Source: Pseudoramibacter alactolyticus ATCC 23263 (GTDB taxonomy: Bacteria; Bacillota; Clostridia; Eubacteriales; Eubacteriaceae). Taken from it: 64,000 nt of DNA. The stretch covers positions 1,918,820 to 1,982,819 of the forward strand of contig NZ_GL622359.1 of the NCBI RefSeq assembly GCF_000185505.1, in the 5' to 3' direction. The notes below the pieces were generated by a model. That model was not told the DNA's origin and made no database searches. It was given only the letters and a program-made list of their open reading frames with translations. A program made the position numbers and the translations under genes. Of the stretch, positions 23,723 through 32,698 are shown in pieces (positions within the stretch are counted from its first letter, which is position 1; each line of letters starts with the position of its first letter).

Positions 23723-23799
23723 GCGAGTAATAGCTCATATTCTATTGACAAATCGCCGGCAACATGCAACAATAGATAATAAACATGAGTAAAAACTCA
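23723..23799. promoter_or_regulatory. pair of palindromes, candidate TetR operators
   Basis: CGAGTAATAGCTCA (23724-23737) and TGAGTAAAAACTCA (23786-23799) share the pattern GAGT-A-rich-CTCA and are 62 bases apart, about six helical turns. TTGACA boxes occur near both (23745 and 23815). They lie between the TetR gene and the ABC operon. Confidence 0.45.
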
Positions 23800-23864
23800 C
23801 TTTTGTTCTATTGATTGACATATAAGAGCGCCGAATTCAATACAGGCAGGGAAAGGATTGAGAT

Positions 23865-24573
23865 ATGAGCTTTATTCGTTTTAGAAGGGTAACGAGGGAA
23901 TACCGCACGGGAAATCATATAATAAGGGCGCTTGATCGTGTTGACATGGACATTGAGCAGGGGCAGTTCACGGTGATTTTAGGGCCCTCTGGCTCCGGCA
24001 AATCGACCTTTCTGAACCTTTTGGGCGGAATGGATTACGTAACAAGCGGGGAAATTGATGTGGGCGAGAAAACCGTATCGAGCCTGACCGAAAAGGAAAG
24101 AACGCTGTACAGAAGACGGGATATCGGCTTTGTCTTTCAGTTTTATAATCTTATCCCGACGCTTACGGCTTACGAAAATGTTGATATGGTTTCCAAATTG
24201 TCCGAGAATGCGATCGGCGCAGAGAAAGCTTTAGAAGCGGTCGGGCTGCTGACGCGTGCGGATAATCTGCCGTCGCAGCTTTCGGGCGGCGAGCTTCAGC
24301 GGGTATCCATCGCAAGAGCCATTTGCAAAAATCCCAAATTACTTCTTTGCGACGAGCCCACCGCGGCGCTCGACAGCGAAACCGGCAAAAGCGTACTGAC
24401 CATGCTTCATGCTTCAGTCCATGGCGGAAAAATACGGGAATGCGGTTGTCCTGGTGACGCACAATGCCGCCGTAGCGCCGGCCGCGGACAGATTGATCCG
24501 GCTGAAGGACGGCAAAATCAATGAGGTCGCCAATCAGCCGAATCCGGTTCCGATGGCGGAGGTAGTGTGGTAA
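23865..24573 (+). pseudogene. ABC exporter ATP-binding protein, frameshifted by a 7-bp tandem duplication
   Basis: The MacB/LolD-type ATPase has Walker A GPSGSGKSTF, Q-loop FVFQFYNL, signature LSGGELQRVSIARAI and Walker B LLLCDEPTAALD intact. At 24402-24415 ATGCTTC occurs twice in tandem. Removing one copy restores the frame SMAEKYGNAVVLVTHN with the H-loop, then RLIRLKDGKINEV, ending at a TAA (24571-24573) that overlaps the permease ATG. As written, translation leaves frame before the H-loop histidine and stops at 24524, so the product should be inactive. This is either a recent mutation, a slippage switch, or a sequencing error. Confidence 0.8.
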
Positions 24574-26867
24574 TGGGATACCTAAATAAAAAATTCAGGC
24601 GGGATTCCTTTAGGCTATTGCCTCAGTTTATCTCCGTCATCGTTATGGCCGCTCTGTCGATCGCGGTCTACTGCGGCATGAGCGCCGTGTGGACAGGTAT
24701 GGAATATGCCTATCATGATTATAAAAAAGAAACAAAATTAGCAGATGTCTATGTCGCCGGCGCGCATATCGAGGGCAGCGTTACGGACAAAATCAGGAAG
24801 CTGCCGTATGTGCGCGAAGCCGAGGGTGCGATGCTGGTTAAATATAACGCCGTCATCAATCACAATCAATCGGATCTTTACGTTCACTCTTTTAAGCAGA
24901 GCACCAAAAAGGTGCTCAATCCGCTTATCAGAAGCGGAGAGCGGTTAAAGGAAGATGCAGAGGGTCTCTGGATTGACGAGGATTATGCAAGGGCAAACGG
25001 GCTGAAAGCGGGAGATGAAATTTCAATAGCATACGACGGCGCCGAGCATCGGGTGAAAATATTGGGAACGGTGCTCGATGCCGAAAATATCTATTTTGTC
25101 ACGGCTTATTCGGAGACCGTTCCGGACCATGTCCGCCACGGATACGGCTATATGAGCGAAAAATACGCTCAAAAACTGATGGGAGGTGTTTCCTATAATC
25201 AGATAAGAATAGCCTTATCCGGCAAAGCCGTATCCAAAGAAAAGCTTCAACGGGAAGTTAAGGCCATCATGGGCGAGGCTTTTTTGTCCCTTACGATGAA
25301 AGAGGACAAGGTGTCTGTAAATCAGGTCGACGACGAAATTGCCCAAATAAGAAAGATGGCCGTGCTGTTTTCATTCGTTTTTATTCTGTTATCCATTCTG
25401 TCGATTTATACGACGATGAGCCGATTGATCAGCAAGCAGATCGTTCAGATCGGGACGTTAAAATCCCTGGGCTTCTACGATTGGCAGATTTACCTGCATT
25501 ACGGGCTGTACGGCTTTTTCACGGCCGCACTCGGAAGCATAATCGGAATGGCTGCGGGATATTCCGTAGTCGCAGATCTGGTTATGGCGATTAAAAAATC
25601 CACTCTGACCCTGCCGGTCTGGGATAAGCGCATCGGCGCCGACAGTATTTTATTAATTCTGCTGATGATTTTGATATGCATGGCGGCCACCGTCGTCACG
25701 ACAAGAAAGGCCGTAAAAAACAATCCGTCATTTACGATACGCGGTGTGATAGAGAAGAAGTCGGATATAGGCAAGAAACAGAAAAGGACAAAGCATTCCT
25801 TTGATATCATATGGACGATTCGGAGCATGAAAATGCATCCGGTGCGCACCGCGATGAGCATCATCGCCATTATCGGAAGCGTGGTGCTGATGGTTGCCGG
25901 CCTCGGTGTTTGGGATTCGCTGTACGGCTCCTACAATCAGGTGTACAAAGAGGAATTCTGCTATCGGTATGTCGGTCAGGTATCGCGGGCGGCGTATGAG
26001 GAAATCAGAAAATCGTTCGAGTCATACAATGCCCAGTTTGCGCAGACACAGTCCGCGGATTTTTCTCATGGCGGGAAGACTGAAGAAGGCGTTTTATTTG
26101 CGCTTGGGCCGGGGAATATGATCCGATTGTTTGACGCAAAAACAAGAGAGAAAATCAATTTGGAAAACGAAGAGGCCGTTATCTCTTCTCAGATGGCCAG
26201 AAAACTTTCCGTATCTGTCGGAGAGCGCATCGCGTATAAAACCGCCGAGACGTCTGAAACGCACAGCATCGCCGTCACGGCCATCGCCGATGCAAAAATG
26301 CCGCAGGGCATCTTTGTCAACAAGGATAACCTTGAGCGCTTTGAGCCGAATACGATATATATAGGCGACGAAGCGGCTTATCGTCACGCCGGGGCGGAGA
26401 AGCGCATCAGCAATATCATGTCTGTTGACAAGCAAAGGAATAACATGAAAGAAATGATGGACAGTGTTCATGCCATCATGTATATCCTGATTCTTGCCGC
26501 GTTCATTTTGAGCGCCGTTATTCTTTACAATTTGGGCATATTGTCATGTATCGAGCGCTATCGCGAATACGCGACCATGAAGGTCATAGGCTTTTATAAC
26601 CGGGAAATCAACGCTCTGATCATAAAAGAGAGCATTTTTCATCTTCTCATCGGGCTTGCCGTAGGCATTCCGCTGAGCGGGCAATTCCTGAAACTTTATA
26701 TCGGTGTTGTCTCTATGGACAGCATGGAGTGGACGCCGACAATAACGAGAGGGCATTTTTTGCTGGTTGTCGGCAGCGTTATTTGTTTTTCTATGCTGAT
26801 CGACTTGATTGTCTTCAGAAAGGTTAAAAGGGTGGATATGGTCGAATCGTTAAAAACCGTAGAATAA
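24573..26867 (+). CDS. FtsX/MacB-type ABC transporter permease
   Basis: The 764-residue permease has an N-terminal helix, a large extracytoplasmic domain, and two FtsX-like three-helix blocks (about residues 260-390, VLFSFVFILLSILSIYTTMS, and 640-760, IMYILILAAFILSAVILYN). A further helix at about residue 430 starts the second half. This is the architecture of large single-chain exporters of peptides, lipids or antibiotics in Firmicutes. It follows the ATPase gene with a TAATG overlap, so its translation is normally coupled; the upstream frameshift ends ATPase translation 50 bases earlier and could reduce it. TetR at 22985 is the likely regulator. Confidence 0.88.
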   Translation: MGYLNKKFRRDSFRLLPQFISVIVMAALSIAVYCGMSAVWTGMEYAYHDYKKETKLADVYVAGAHIEGSVTDKIRKLPYVREAEGAMLVKYNAVINHNQSDLYVHSFKQSTKKVLNPLIRSGERLKEDAEGLWIDEDYARANGLKAGDEISIAYDGAEHRVKILGTVLDAENIYFVTAYSETVPDHVRHGYGYMSEKYAQKLMGGVSYNQIRIALSGKAVSKEKLQREVKAIMGEAFLSLTMKEDKVSVNQVDDEIAQIRKMAVLFSFVFILLSILSIYTTMSRLISKQIVQIGTLKSLGFYDWQIYLHYGLYGFFTAALGSIIGMAAGYSVVADLVMAIKKSTLTLPVWDKRIGADSILLILLMILICMAATVVTTRKAVKNNPSFTIRGVIEKKSDIGKKQKRTKHSFDIIWTIRSMKMHPVRTAMSIIAIIGSVVLMVAGLGVWDSLYGSYNQVYKEEFCYRYVGQVSRAAYEEIRKSFESYNAQFAQTQSADFSHGGKTEEGVLFALGPGNMIRLFDAKTREKINLENEEAVISSQMARKLSVSVGERIAYKTAETSETHSIAVTAIADAKMPQGIFVNKDNLERFEPNTIYIGDEAAYRHAGAEKRISNIMSVDKQRNNMKEMMDSVHAIMYILILAAFILSAVILYNLGILSCIERYREYATMKVIGFYNREINALIIKESIFHLLIGLAVGIPLSGQFLKLYIGVVSMDSMEWTPTITRGHFLLVVGSVICFSMLIDLIVFRKVKRVDMVESLKTVE

Positions 26868-26924
26868 TCGACGGCCGCCGCGCGCATGCTTGGTGTGATG
26901 TTATGGGGAAGGAGTGGTTGCGGT

Positions 26925-27704
26925 ATGGATATCATGGATTATTTTGCGGTTCGCATCGTTCCGAGGCTGTATCGGGGAAAAGGGGCGTTTCACCCCGAGG
27001 AAACGGGTGCGCTCACCGATACGGTGAGCTGTGTCCGGGAAAATGATGTCAATCTCTTTTTCATACGCAAGGGTGGCACGCAGATAGCCGTCGATGCGGG
27101 ATATAAGAACCACGGGGGCTTTCTGGCGGCGTGCGAAGAGATAGGCGTAAGCCCCGAAAAAACGGAAGCGCTGTTTCTTACCCATGCCGATCCCGACCAT
27201 GCGGGCGGGCTCGATACTGGACAAAAAAATCATTTTGGCAGCGCGAGGGTCTATCTCGGGGAAATCGAAGAAAATTATCTGAAAAACACTTATTATCGTA
27301 AGAAAGTAGGCCCTTTCGGCTTGAAAAATTCCGTGACGATAAGGCGCGGATATCGTCTGCTCAAGGATGAAGCGGTCGTTCGGATCGGCGGTATCAAGGT
27401 TCATGCCTATTTGGTACCCGGGCACACGCGGGGACATCTTTGCTATCTCATTGACGACTCGATGCTTTTTACGGGTGATGCCATCGCGCTCAATCAGGCG
27501 GGCGGCTGGTGCTTTTTCGACCTCTTTAATGATGACAGCAAGATGAATATTCAATCGCTTAAGCGTCTTAAGAGACGGATCGATTTGTCGCAGGTGAAGT
27601 ATGTCTTTACCGCGCACAACGGGTTTACAGATGGCGCAGACAAGGCTAAGTACGAACAGGCCGAACTTTTTGGTCTAACCAATTCTTTAAATTTCCTCAA
27701 ATGA
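26925..27704 (+). CDS. MBL-fold metallohydrolase
   Basis: The 259-residue protein has the metallo-beta-lactamase fold signatures: FLTHADPDHAGG (the HxHxDH motif with Asp at the second position), VPGHTRGHLCYLI, LFTGDAIAL and FTAHNGFTDG. Substrate is unknown; hydrolysis of a lactone, thioester or phosphoester is possible. The chosen ATG has AAGGAG ten bases upstream; an in-frame ATG at 26886 lacks a site. It follows the permease after 57 bases and may belong to the same operon, possibly as a detoxification partner. Confidence 0.82.
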   Translation: MDIMDYFAVRIVPRLYRGKGAFHPEETGALTDTVSCVRENDVNLFFIRKGGTQIAVDAGYKNHGGFLAACEEIGVSPEKTEALFLTHADPDHAGGLDTGQKNHFGSARVYLGEIEENYLKNTYYRKKVGPFGLKNSVTIRRGYRLLKDEAVVRIGGIKVHAYLVPGHTRGHLCYLIDDSMLFTGDAIALNQAGGWCFFDLFNDDSKMNIQSLKRLKRRIDLSQVKYVFTAHNGFTDGADKAKYEQAELFGLTNSLNFLK

Positions 27705-27823
27705 AGCGGCTGCATTCGGAAAAATATTGAAAAAATCCATTGAACATGTTAATCTATTAACAAACAAAATTAAGCCATTTATTAGTCAGTGAAATGGCGG
27801 CGGATGATCAAAGGAGGACAATT

Positions 27824-29035
27824 ATGCAACGATTTACATTGCCCAGAGATTTATATCACGGCGAGGGCGCACTGGCCGTTTTAAAAGAACTCAAAGGCAG
27901 CAAGGCCATGGTGCTGGTGGGCGGCGGCTCGATGAAGCGCGGCGGCTTCTTGCAGCAGGCCTGTGATTATTTGGTGGAAGCCGGTTTTGCGATCAGCGTT
28001 TATGAAGGCATTGAGGCGGACCCATCCATCGAAACGGTGATGCAGGGCGCGCAGGCCATGCTGGATTTTAAACCGGACTGGATTGTGGCCATGGGGGGCG
28101 GTTCTGTCATCGACGCGGCCAAGGCCATGTGGATCAAATACGAAGTGCCGGATATCACCTTTGAAGACATGCAGAAACCCCTGCCAAAGCTGCGCCAGAA
28201 AGCGCATTTTGCGGCGATTCCCTCCACTTCCGGCACGGCGACGGAGGTCACGGCGTTTTCCATTATCACGGATTACAGCAAAGGCATTAAATATCCCATC
28301 GCCGATTATGAAATCACGCCGGACATCGCCATTGTCGATGCGGCCCTGGTGGCAGCGCTGCCTCAAAAGCAGGTGGCCCACACCGGGATGGACGCCCTGA
28401 CCCATGCCATCGAGGCCTATGTCTCCACGGCGAACAGCGCTTATTCCGACGGGCTGGCGCTTCACGCCATCGAATTGGTTCACAACAATCTGATCGCTTC
28501 CTACAATGGGGATCAGCAGGCCCGCGCCGTCATGCACGACGCCCAGTGTTTGGCCGGCATGGCCTTCTCCAACGCGCTGCTGGGCATCGTCCATTCCATG
28601 GCGCACAAAACTGGGGCGGCTTTTGCGGATTACGGCGCCCACATTATTCACGGGGCGGCCAACGCTATGTATCTGCCCAAGGTGGTGGCCTTCAATGCGG
28701 CGGACCCGGCGGCGAAGGCGCGTTACGGCCGCATTGCGGATACGATGGGGCTGGCCGGCAAAGACGACGGCGAAAAGGTGGCGAGCCTGATTGCCGAGCT
28801 GCGGGCCATGAGCGACGCGCTGAACATTCCCCACGGGATCGGCACTTACGGCGCCGACGCTTATCCGGCGGAACAGGGCTTCGTGCCGGAAGCCGTATTT
28901 CTGGAACGCCTGCCGGAAATCGCGAAGAATGCCATTGCGGATGCCTGCACGCCCTCGAGCCCGCGCCAGCCTTCTCAGGAAGAGATGGAAGCGCTGCTCA
29001 AATGCTGCTACTACGACACCGAGGTTGATTTTTAA
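27824..29035 (+). CDS. iron-containing alcohol dehydrogenase
   Basis: The 403-residue enzyme is a group III Fe-dependent alcohol dehydrogenase. NAD(P) binding is seen in MGGGSVIDAAKA, and metal ligands in GMDALTHAIEAY, IVHSMAHKTGAAF and IHGAANAMYLP. It would interconvert an aldehyde and alcohol such as acetaldehyde/ethanol or butyraldehyde/butanol in fermentation. AAAGGAGGAC precedes the ATG. The Nudix gene follows after 2 bases, suggesting co-transcription. Confidence 0.93.
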   Translation: MQRFTLPRDLYHGEGALAVLKELKGSKAMVLVGGGSMKRGGFLQQACDYLVEAGFAISVYEGIEADPSIETVMQGAQAMLDFKPDWIVAMGGGSVIDAAKAMWIKYEVPDITFEDMQKPLPKLRQKAHFAAIPSTSGTATEVTAFSIITDYSKGIKYPIADYEITPDIAIVDAALVAALPQKQVAHTGMDALTHAIEAYVSTANSAYSDGLALHAIELVHNNLIASYNGDQQARAVMHDAQCLAGMAFSNALLGIVHSMAHKTGAAFADYGAHIIHGAANAMYLPKVVAFNAADPAAKARYGRIADTMGLAGKDDGEKVASLIAELRAMSDALNIPHGIGTYGADAYPAEQGFVPEAVFLERLPEIAKNAIADACTPSSPRQPSQEEMEALLKCCYYDTEVDF

Positions 29036-29037
29036 CG

Positions 29038-29559
29038 ATGGCGAAGCGGCGGGACAGGCAAGGACTGACGGAAGCCGAATTTTTGGCGGCCTACGACCCG
29101 GACCGCTACCCTAAGCCGGCGGTCACCGCAGATATCGTGATTTTAAACGACCGGGACGAGGTGCTTTTGGTGCGGCGGGGCGGCCATCCTTTTTTGGGAT
29201 GCTGGGCGCTGCCCGGCGGCTTTGCCAATCCGGATGAGCCGCTGGCGCAGACGGCAGCCCGGGAGCTTGCGGAGGAAACCGGCCTGACCGGTTTGCCGCT
29301 CACCCTGATTGGCGTCTTTTCGGAGCCGGGCCGGGATCCCCGGGGCTGGACCATCTCGGCGGCCTACAGCAGCTGCGTTCGAAAAGCGGTCGTTATTCCC
29401 CGCGCCGGAGACGATGCAGCGGCAACCGCTTGGTGGCGGATCGACGCGGCGGGGCAAATCCTGCATCGCGGCGATGAGGCGATGACCTTTCAGGATTTGG
29501 CCTTTGACCATGCCGCCATATTAACGGCGGCTTTGGCACAGCGCGCATGGGATGAATGA
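29038..29559 (+). CDS. Nudix hydrolase
   Basis: The 173-residue protein has a complete Nudix box, GFANPDEPLAQTAARELAEE TGL read as one helix-loop-helix (G-x5-E-x7-RELAEETGL), preceded by RRGGHPFLGCWALPG. The N-terminal block FLAAYDPDRYPKPAVTADI is typical of the ADP-ribose pyrophosphatase/NrtR-like subgroup that handles nucleotide-sugar or NAD-related substrates; no DNA-binding domain is attached. It is translated directly after the alcohol dehydrogenase. Confidence 0.87.
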   Translation: MAKRRDRQGLTEAEFLAAYDPDRYPKPAVTADIVILNDRDEVLLVRRGGHPFLGCWALPGGFANPDEPLAQTAARELAEETGLTGLPLTLIGVFSEPGRDPRGWTISAAYSSCVRKAVVIPRAGDDAAATAWWRIDAAGQILHRGDEAMTFQDLAFDHAAILTAALAQRAWDE

Positions 29560-29574
29560 AGCCGTTTTTCACAG

Positions 29575-29605
29575 GACAGCTTGCTTCGGCAGGCTGTCTT
29601 TTTTT
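29575..29605 (+). terminator. intrinsic terminator after the Nudix gene
   Basis: GACAGCTTGC-TTCG-GCAGGCTGTC forms a 10-bp stem (with one wobble and one mismatch) and a TTCG tetraloop, followed by TTTTTTT. Confidence 0.85.
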
Positions 29606-29698
29606 ATGCGATCCGGTGACGGCAAGGAAAATAATCCCATGGCAAAGCTGACGTGAATAGAAAGCCAAAAAGGCATTAAGAAAAAACTTAATAAAAGC

Positions 29699-29727
29699 TT
29701 GACAGGCGCAGCGGAATGCTTTATAGT
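29699..29727 (+). promoter_or_regulatory. sigma-A promoter of the metQNI operon
   Basis: TTGACA (29699-29704), 17-base spacer, TATAGT (29722-29727). Transcription would start near 29735, about 150 bases before metQ, leaving room for a leader. Confidence 0.7.
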
Positions 29728-29780
29728 TTAAAACATAGTTAACAAATGGATAAACCACGGATTCGATGGAGGAGGAAGCC

Positions 29781-29858
29781 ATGCACACGGCGATTTTGGT
29801 TGCTACCAATATTAAAAATCAGCGAATGTGCTGTTCATATCATGGGATTAAAGGTTAA
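29781..29858 (+). CDS. 25-aa candidate leader peptide before metQ
   Basis: An ATG follows GGAGGAGG by five bases, one of the strongest ribosome sites in the window. It codes MHTAILVATNIKNQ then RMCCSYHGIKG and TAA. The run Met-Cys-Cys near the end and its place in the leader of a sulfur amino acid importer suggest a translation-sensing leader. No terminator hairpin is visible between it and metQ, so coupling or sequestration of the metQ site would be needed. No family resemblance. Confidence 0.4.
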   Translation: MHTAILVATNIKNQRMCCSYHGIKG

Positions 29859-29887
29859 AAAATAAAATTTCAAATGGAGGAGCATTG

Positions 29888-30754
29888 ATGAAAAAATTAT
29901 TTGGCAAAAAGGCATTGGCGGCACTGGCATTGACAGCGGGCATCGTATTGGTCGGGCTTGGGCTCACGGCCTGCGGCGGAAGCAAAGAACTGACCATCGC
30001 GGTGCCCAACGACACCACCAACGAAGCCCGGGCATTGCTACTTTTACAGGATAAGGGCTATATCACCCTCAAGAAGGACGCCGGCATCCAGGCCACCGTT
30101 AAAGACATCAAGAGCAACCCGAAGCATATCAAATTCAAGGAAGTGGAGGCGGCTCAGGTGCCCAATGTCCTGAAGGATGTGGACTACGCGGTGATCAACT
30201 CGAACTACGCCATCGAAGCGAAGCTTAATCCGAAAAAGGATGCGCTGACTCAGGAAGGATCGTCCTCGCCCTATGCGAATATCGTTGCCGTGAAGAAGGG
30301 CAACGAGAAGACCGCGAAAACCAAGGCCTTGGTCGCGGCCCTCGAAAGCAAACAGGTTGCGGACTATATTAAGACGAAATACAAAGGTGCCATCGTTTCG
30401 ACGGTGAAAAACCCAGGCAACGGTTACGACAGTACGGTGGACTATGCAGCGCTCAAGGGCCGGACGATTACGGTGGCCGCCTCGCCGACCCCGCATGCCG
30501 AAATTCTGGCCCAGGCTAAGAAGATCCTGTCGAAAAAGGGCGTGACCCTGAGCGTGAAGGAATTCACCGACTACGTGCAGCCCAACAATGTCGTGAACAG
30601 CGGCGAAATGGACGCCAATTATTTCCAGCATAAGCCCTATCTCGACGATTTCAATAAAGAAAACAAGACGGCGATCGTCTCGGCGGGGGCCATTCACGTG
30701 GAGCCCATGGGTCTTTATGGAGGCAAGCAGGATTCGCTGAACGCGCTCAAATAA
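29888..30754 (+). CDS. metQ: methionine ABC transporter substrate-binding lipoprotein
   Basis: The 288-residue protein is of the NlpA/MetQ family. It has a lipoprotein signal with lipobox LTAC at about residue 29, then ELTIAVPNDTTNEARALLLL, VDYAVINSNYAIEA, GSSSPYANIVAV and DYVQPNNVVNSGEMDANYFQ with the family methionine-pocket residues. It captures methionine outside the membrane for MetNI. The ATG follows GGAGGAGCATTG. metN is 180 bases downstream and has its own promoter. Confidence 0.93.
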   Translation: MKKLFGKKALAALALTAGIVLVGLGLTACGGSKELTIAVPNDTTNEARALLLLQDKGYITLKKDAGIQATVKDIKSNPKHIKFKEVEAAQVPNVLKDVDYAVINSNYAIEAKLNPKKDALTQEGSSSPYANIVAVKKGNEKTAKTKALVAALESKQVADYIKTKYKGAIVSTVKNPGNGYDSTVDYAALKGRTITVAASPTPHAEILAQAKKILSKKGVTLSVKEFTDYVQPNNVVNSGEMDANYFQHKPYLDDFNKENKTAIVSAGAIHVEPMGLYGGKQDSLNALK

Positions 30755-30778
30755 GCGGGCGGCGCATCCGAAAAAGTT

Positions 30779-30847
30779 TTGAAAAAATCTTCAGGAATCG
30801 GTATAATATATGCGTCGGCTGCTCATGGGCAGACCGGCGCATTTTAT
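30779..30847 (+). promoter_or_regulatory. internal promoter plus hairpin between metQ and metN
   Basis: TTGAAA (30779-30784), 17-base spacer, TATAAT (30802-30807). Immediately after, TGCGTCGG and CCGGCGCA form a stem around GCTCATGGGC, followed by TTTTATTAT. The hairpin could terminate or weaken transcripts from metQ and also sits at the 5' end of the new transcript, giving metN a separate level. Confidence 0.6.
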
Positions 30848-30933
30848 TATCTGTGTTTAACAGCACCGTGCCGAGGACGCGCAGCAAGAGGGCTCGCGTG
30901 CATCGCGCGATTGGGTTGATGGGGAGAAAAGCA

Positions 30934-31938
30934 ATGATTGCGATCAAAAATCTGTCGAAAACCTTCGAGACGACAGACCGCGAGGTCCACGCCCTGAAGC
31001 ATATTGACATCACTGTGGACGATGGCGATATTTACGGGATCATCGGCATGAGCGGCGCGGGCAAGAGCACCCTTGTTCGCTGCATCAACATGCTCGAGCG
31101 GCCCACGGAAGGCAGCGTGACCATCGACGGGACCGATGTCGGCACCTTGTCGGAAAAGGATCTACGCCAGGTGCGGCGCGGCGTTACGATGATTTTTCAG
31201 AATTTTAACCTGCTGATGCAGCGCACCTGTCTGAAAAACGTTTGTTTCCCGCTGGAGCTGACGGGCACACCCAAGGCGAAAGCCGAAGCCCGCGCCCGGG
31301 AGTTGCTGGAGACGGTCGGCCTGCCGGACAAGGCGGGGGCCTATCCGGCACAGCTTTCCGGCGGGCAGCAGCAGCGCATCGCCATCGCCCGCGCGCTGGC
31401 TACCAATCCCAGGGTGCTGCTTTGCGACGAAGCGACCAGCGCCCTCGATCCGAAAACGACCCAGCAGATTCTCGCGCTCATCCGGGAGATCAACCGCAAG
31501 CTGGGCATCACCGTCATCATCATCACCCACCAGATGTCGGTGGTGGAAGCCATCTGCAACAAGGTGGCGATTTTGGACCGGGGAACCGTGGTGGAGAAGG
31601 GATCGGTGCGTTCGGTCTTTGCCAATCCCCGGAGCGATGCGGCTAAACGCCTGGTCAACCCGGACCGGGAGGACGAAAGCTTTGTGATTCCCGAAGGCTC
31701 TCGGGCCATGCGCTTATCTTTCGACGATTCGGAGACCACAGAGACGCCGCTCATTGCGAAACTGGCCATCGAAAAAGGGATTCAGGCCAATATCCTTTCG
31801 GCTTCGACCCGCTCGGTGGAGGGGAAGGCCTTTGGCAAAATGATTTTGAGCATTGAAGATAAGGGAACGGATTTTCAGGACGCGATGGTTTATTTAAATC
31901 AAAGCGGCGGCGTGCGCGCCGAGGAGGTGACAGAATGA
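30934..31938 (+). CDS. metN: methionine ABC transporter ATP-binding protein
   Basis: The 334-residue ATPase has Walker A GMSGAGKSTL, signature LSGGQQQRIAIARAL, Walker B LLCDEATSALD and H-loop IIITHQ. After residue 245 comes the C-terminal NIL/ACT-like domain (LIAKLAIEKGIQANILSAST, KAFGKMILSI), which in MetN binds methionine and blocks transport when the cell is replete. GGGGAGAAAAGC precedes the ATG. The stop overlaps metI as ATGA. Confidence 0.94.
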   Translation: MIAIKNLSKTFETTDREVHALKHIDITVDDGDIYGIIGMSGAGKSTLVRCINMLERPTEGSVTIDGTDVGTLSEKDLRQVRRGVTMIFQNFNLLMQRTCLKNVCFPLELTGTPKAKAEARARELLETVGLPDKAGAYPAQLSGGQQQRIAIARALATNPRVLLCDEATSALDPKTTQQILALIREINRKLGITVIIITHQMSVVEAICNKVAILDRGTVVEKGSVRSVFANPRSDAAKRLVNPDREDESFVIPEGSRAMRLSFDDSETTETPLIAKLAIEKGIQANILSASTRSVEGKAFGKMILSIEDKGTDFQDAMVYLNQSGGVRAEEVTE

Positions 31939-32636
31939 GCGGTTTGTTTGCATCAGCGGCGTCCCGGGAGGCGCTGAATATCATCCAGACGGAATTTCCC
32001 TTGGCGCTGTGGGAAACGGTGTACATCACCTTTGTGGCCACGGCGCTGGCCATCGTCATCGGTCTGCCGCTGGGCATTTTGCTGGTGGTGGGGGACAAGG
32101 ACGGCGTGCTGCCCCTGCCCCGCGGCTTGATGCACGGGCTGGGCATCATCATCAACTTGTTGCGTTCGGTGCCGTTTTTGATTCTGATGATTTTGGTGAT
32201 CCCGCTGACCCGGGCCATCGTCGGCACCTCCATCGGGACCACGGCCTCCATCGTGCCGCTGGTGATCGCGTCCTTTCCTTTTGTGGCGCGTCTGGTGGAA
32301 AGCAGCCTGCGGGAGGTGGATCCAAATATCGTGGAGGCGGCCCAGAGCATGGGTGCGTCCCCGTTTCAGATCATCACCAAGGTGATGATCCCGGAAAGTG
32401 TGCCCTCGTTGGTGTCCAATGCGACCATCGCCATCACGACCATTTTGTCTTACTCGGCGATGAGCGGCATCATCGGCGGCGGCGGCCTCGGGAAAATCGC
32501 CATTAACTACGGCTATTACCGCTATAAATATTTGGTGATGGTGGCGGCGGTGATCCTGCTGATCGTGCTGGTGCAGATTTTCCAGACGGTGGGCGATCAC
32601 TGGGCGATTGCCAGCGATAAGCGGCTGAAGAAGTAA
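31935..32636 (+). CDS. metI: methionine ABC transporter permease
   Basis: The 233-residue protein has five hydrophobic helices and the MetI signature blocks: LWETVYITFVATALAIVIGL, LLRSVPFLILMILV and the EAA-type coupling loop EAAQSMGASPFQIITKVMIP. It forms the methionine channel with MetN. Its ATG overlaps the metN stop, and an Asn/Tyr-rich C-terminus ends the operon. Confidence 0.94.
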   Translation: MSGLFASAASREALNIIQTEFPLALWETVYITFVATALAIVIGLPLGILLVVGDKDGVLPLPRGLMHGLGIIINLLRSVPFLILMILVIPLTRAIVGTSIGTTASIVPLVIASFPFVARLVESSLREVDPNIVEAAQSMGASPFQIITKVMIPESVPSLVSNATIAITTILSYSAMSGIIGGGGLGKIAINYGYYRYKYLVMVAAVILLIVLVQIFQTVGDHWAIASDKRLKK

Positions 32637-32698
32637 CCGGCAGGCGACCGGGGGGATGCGAGCCGGCGGCAAAAAGAATTCATAGGGGAGGTTAACGA

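Noticed and set aside
30044..30697. 217-codon minus-strand frame inside metQ
   Set aside because: It is fully antisense to metQ, which has a signal peptide, lipobox and family motifs.
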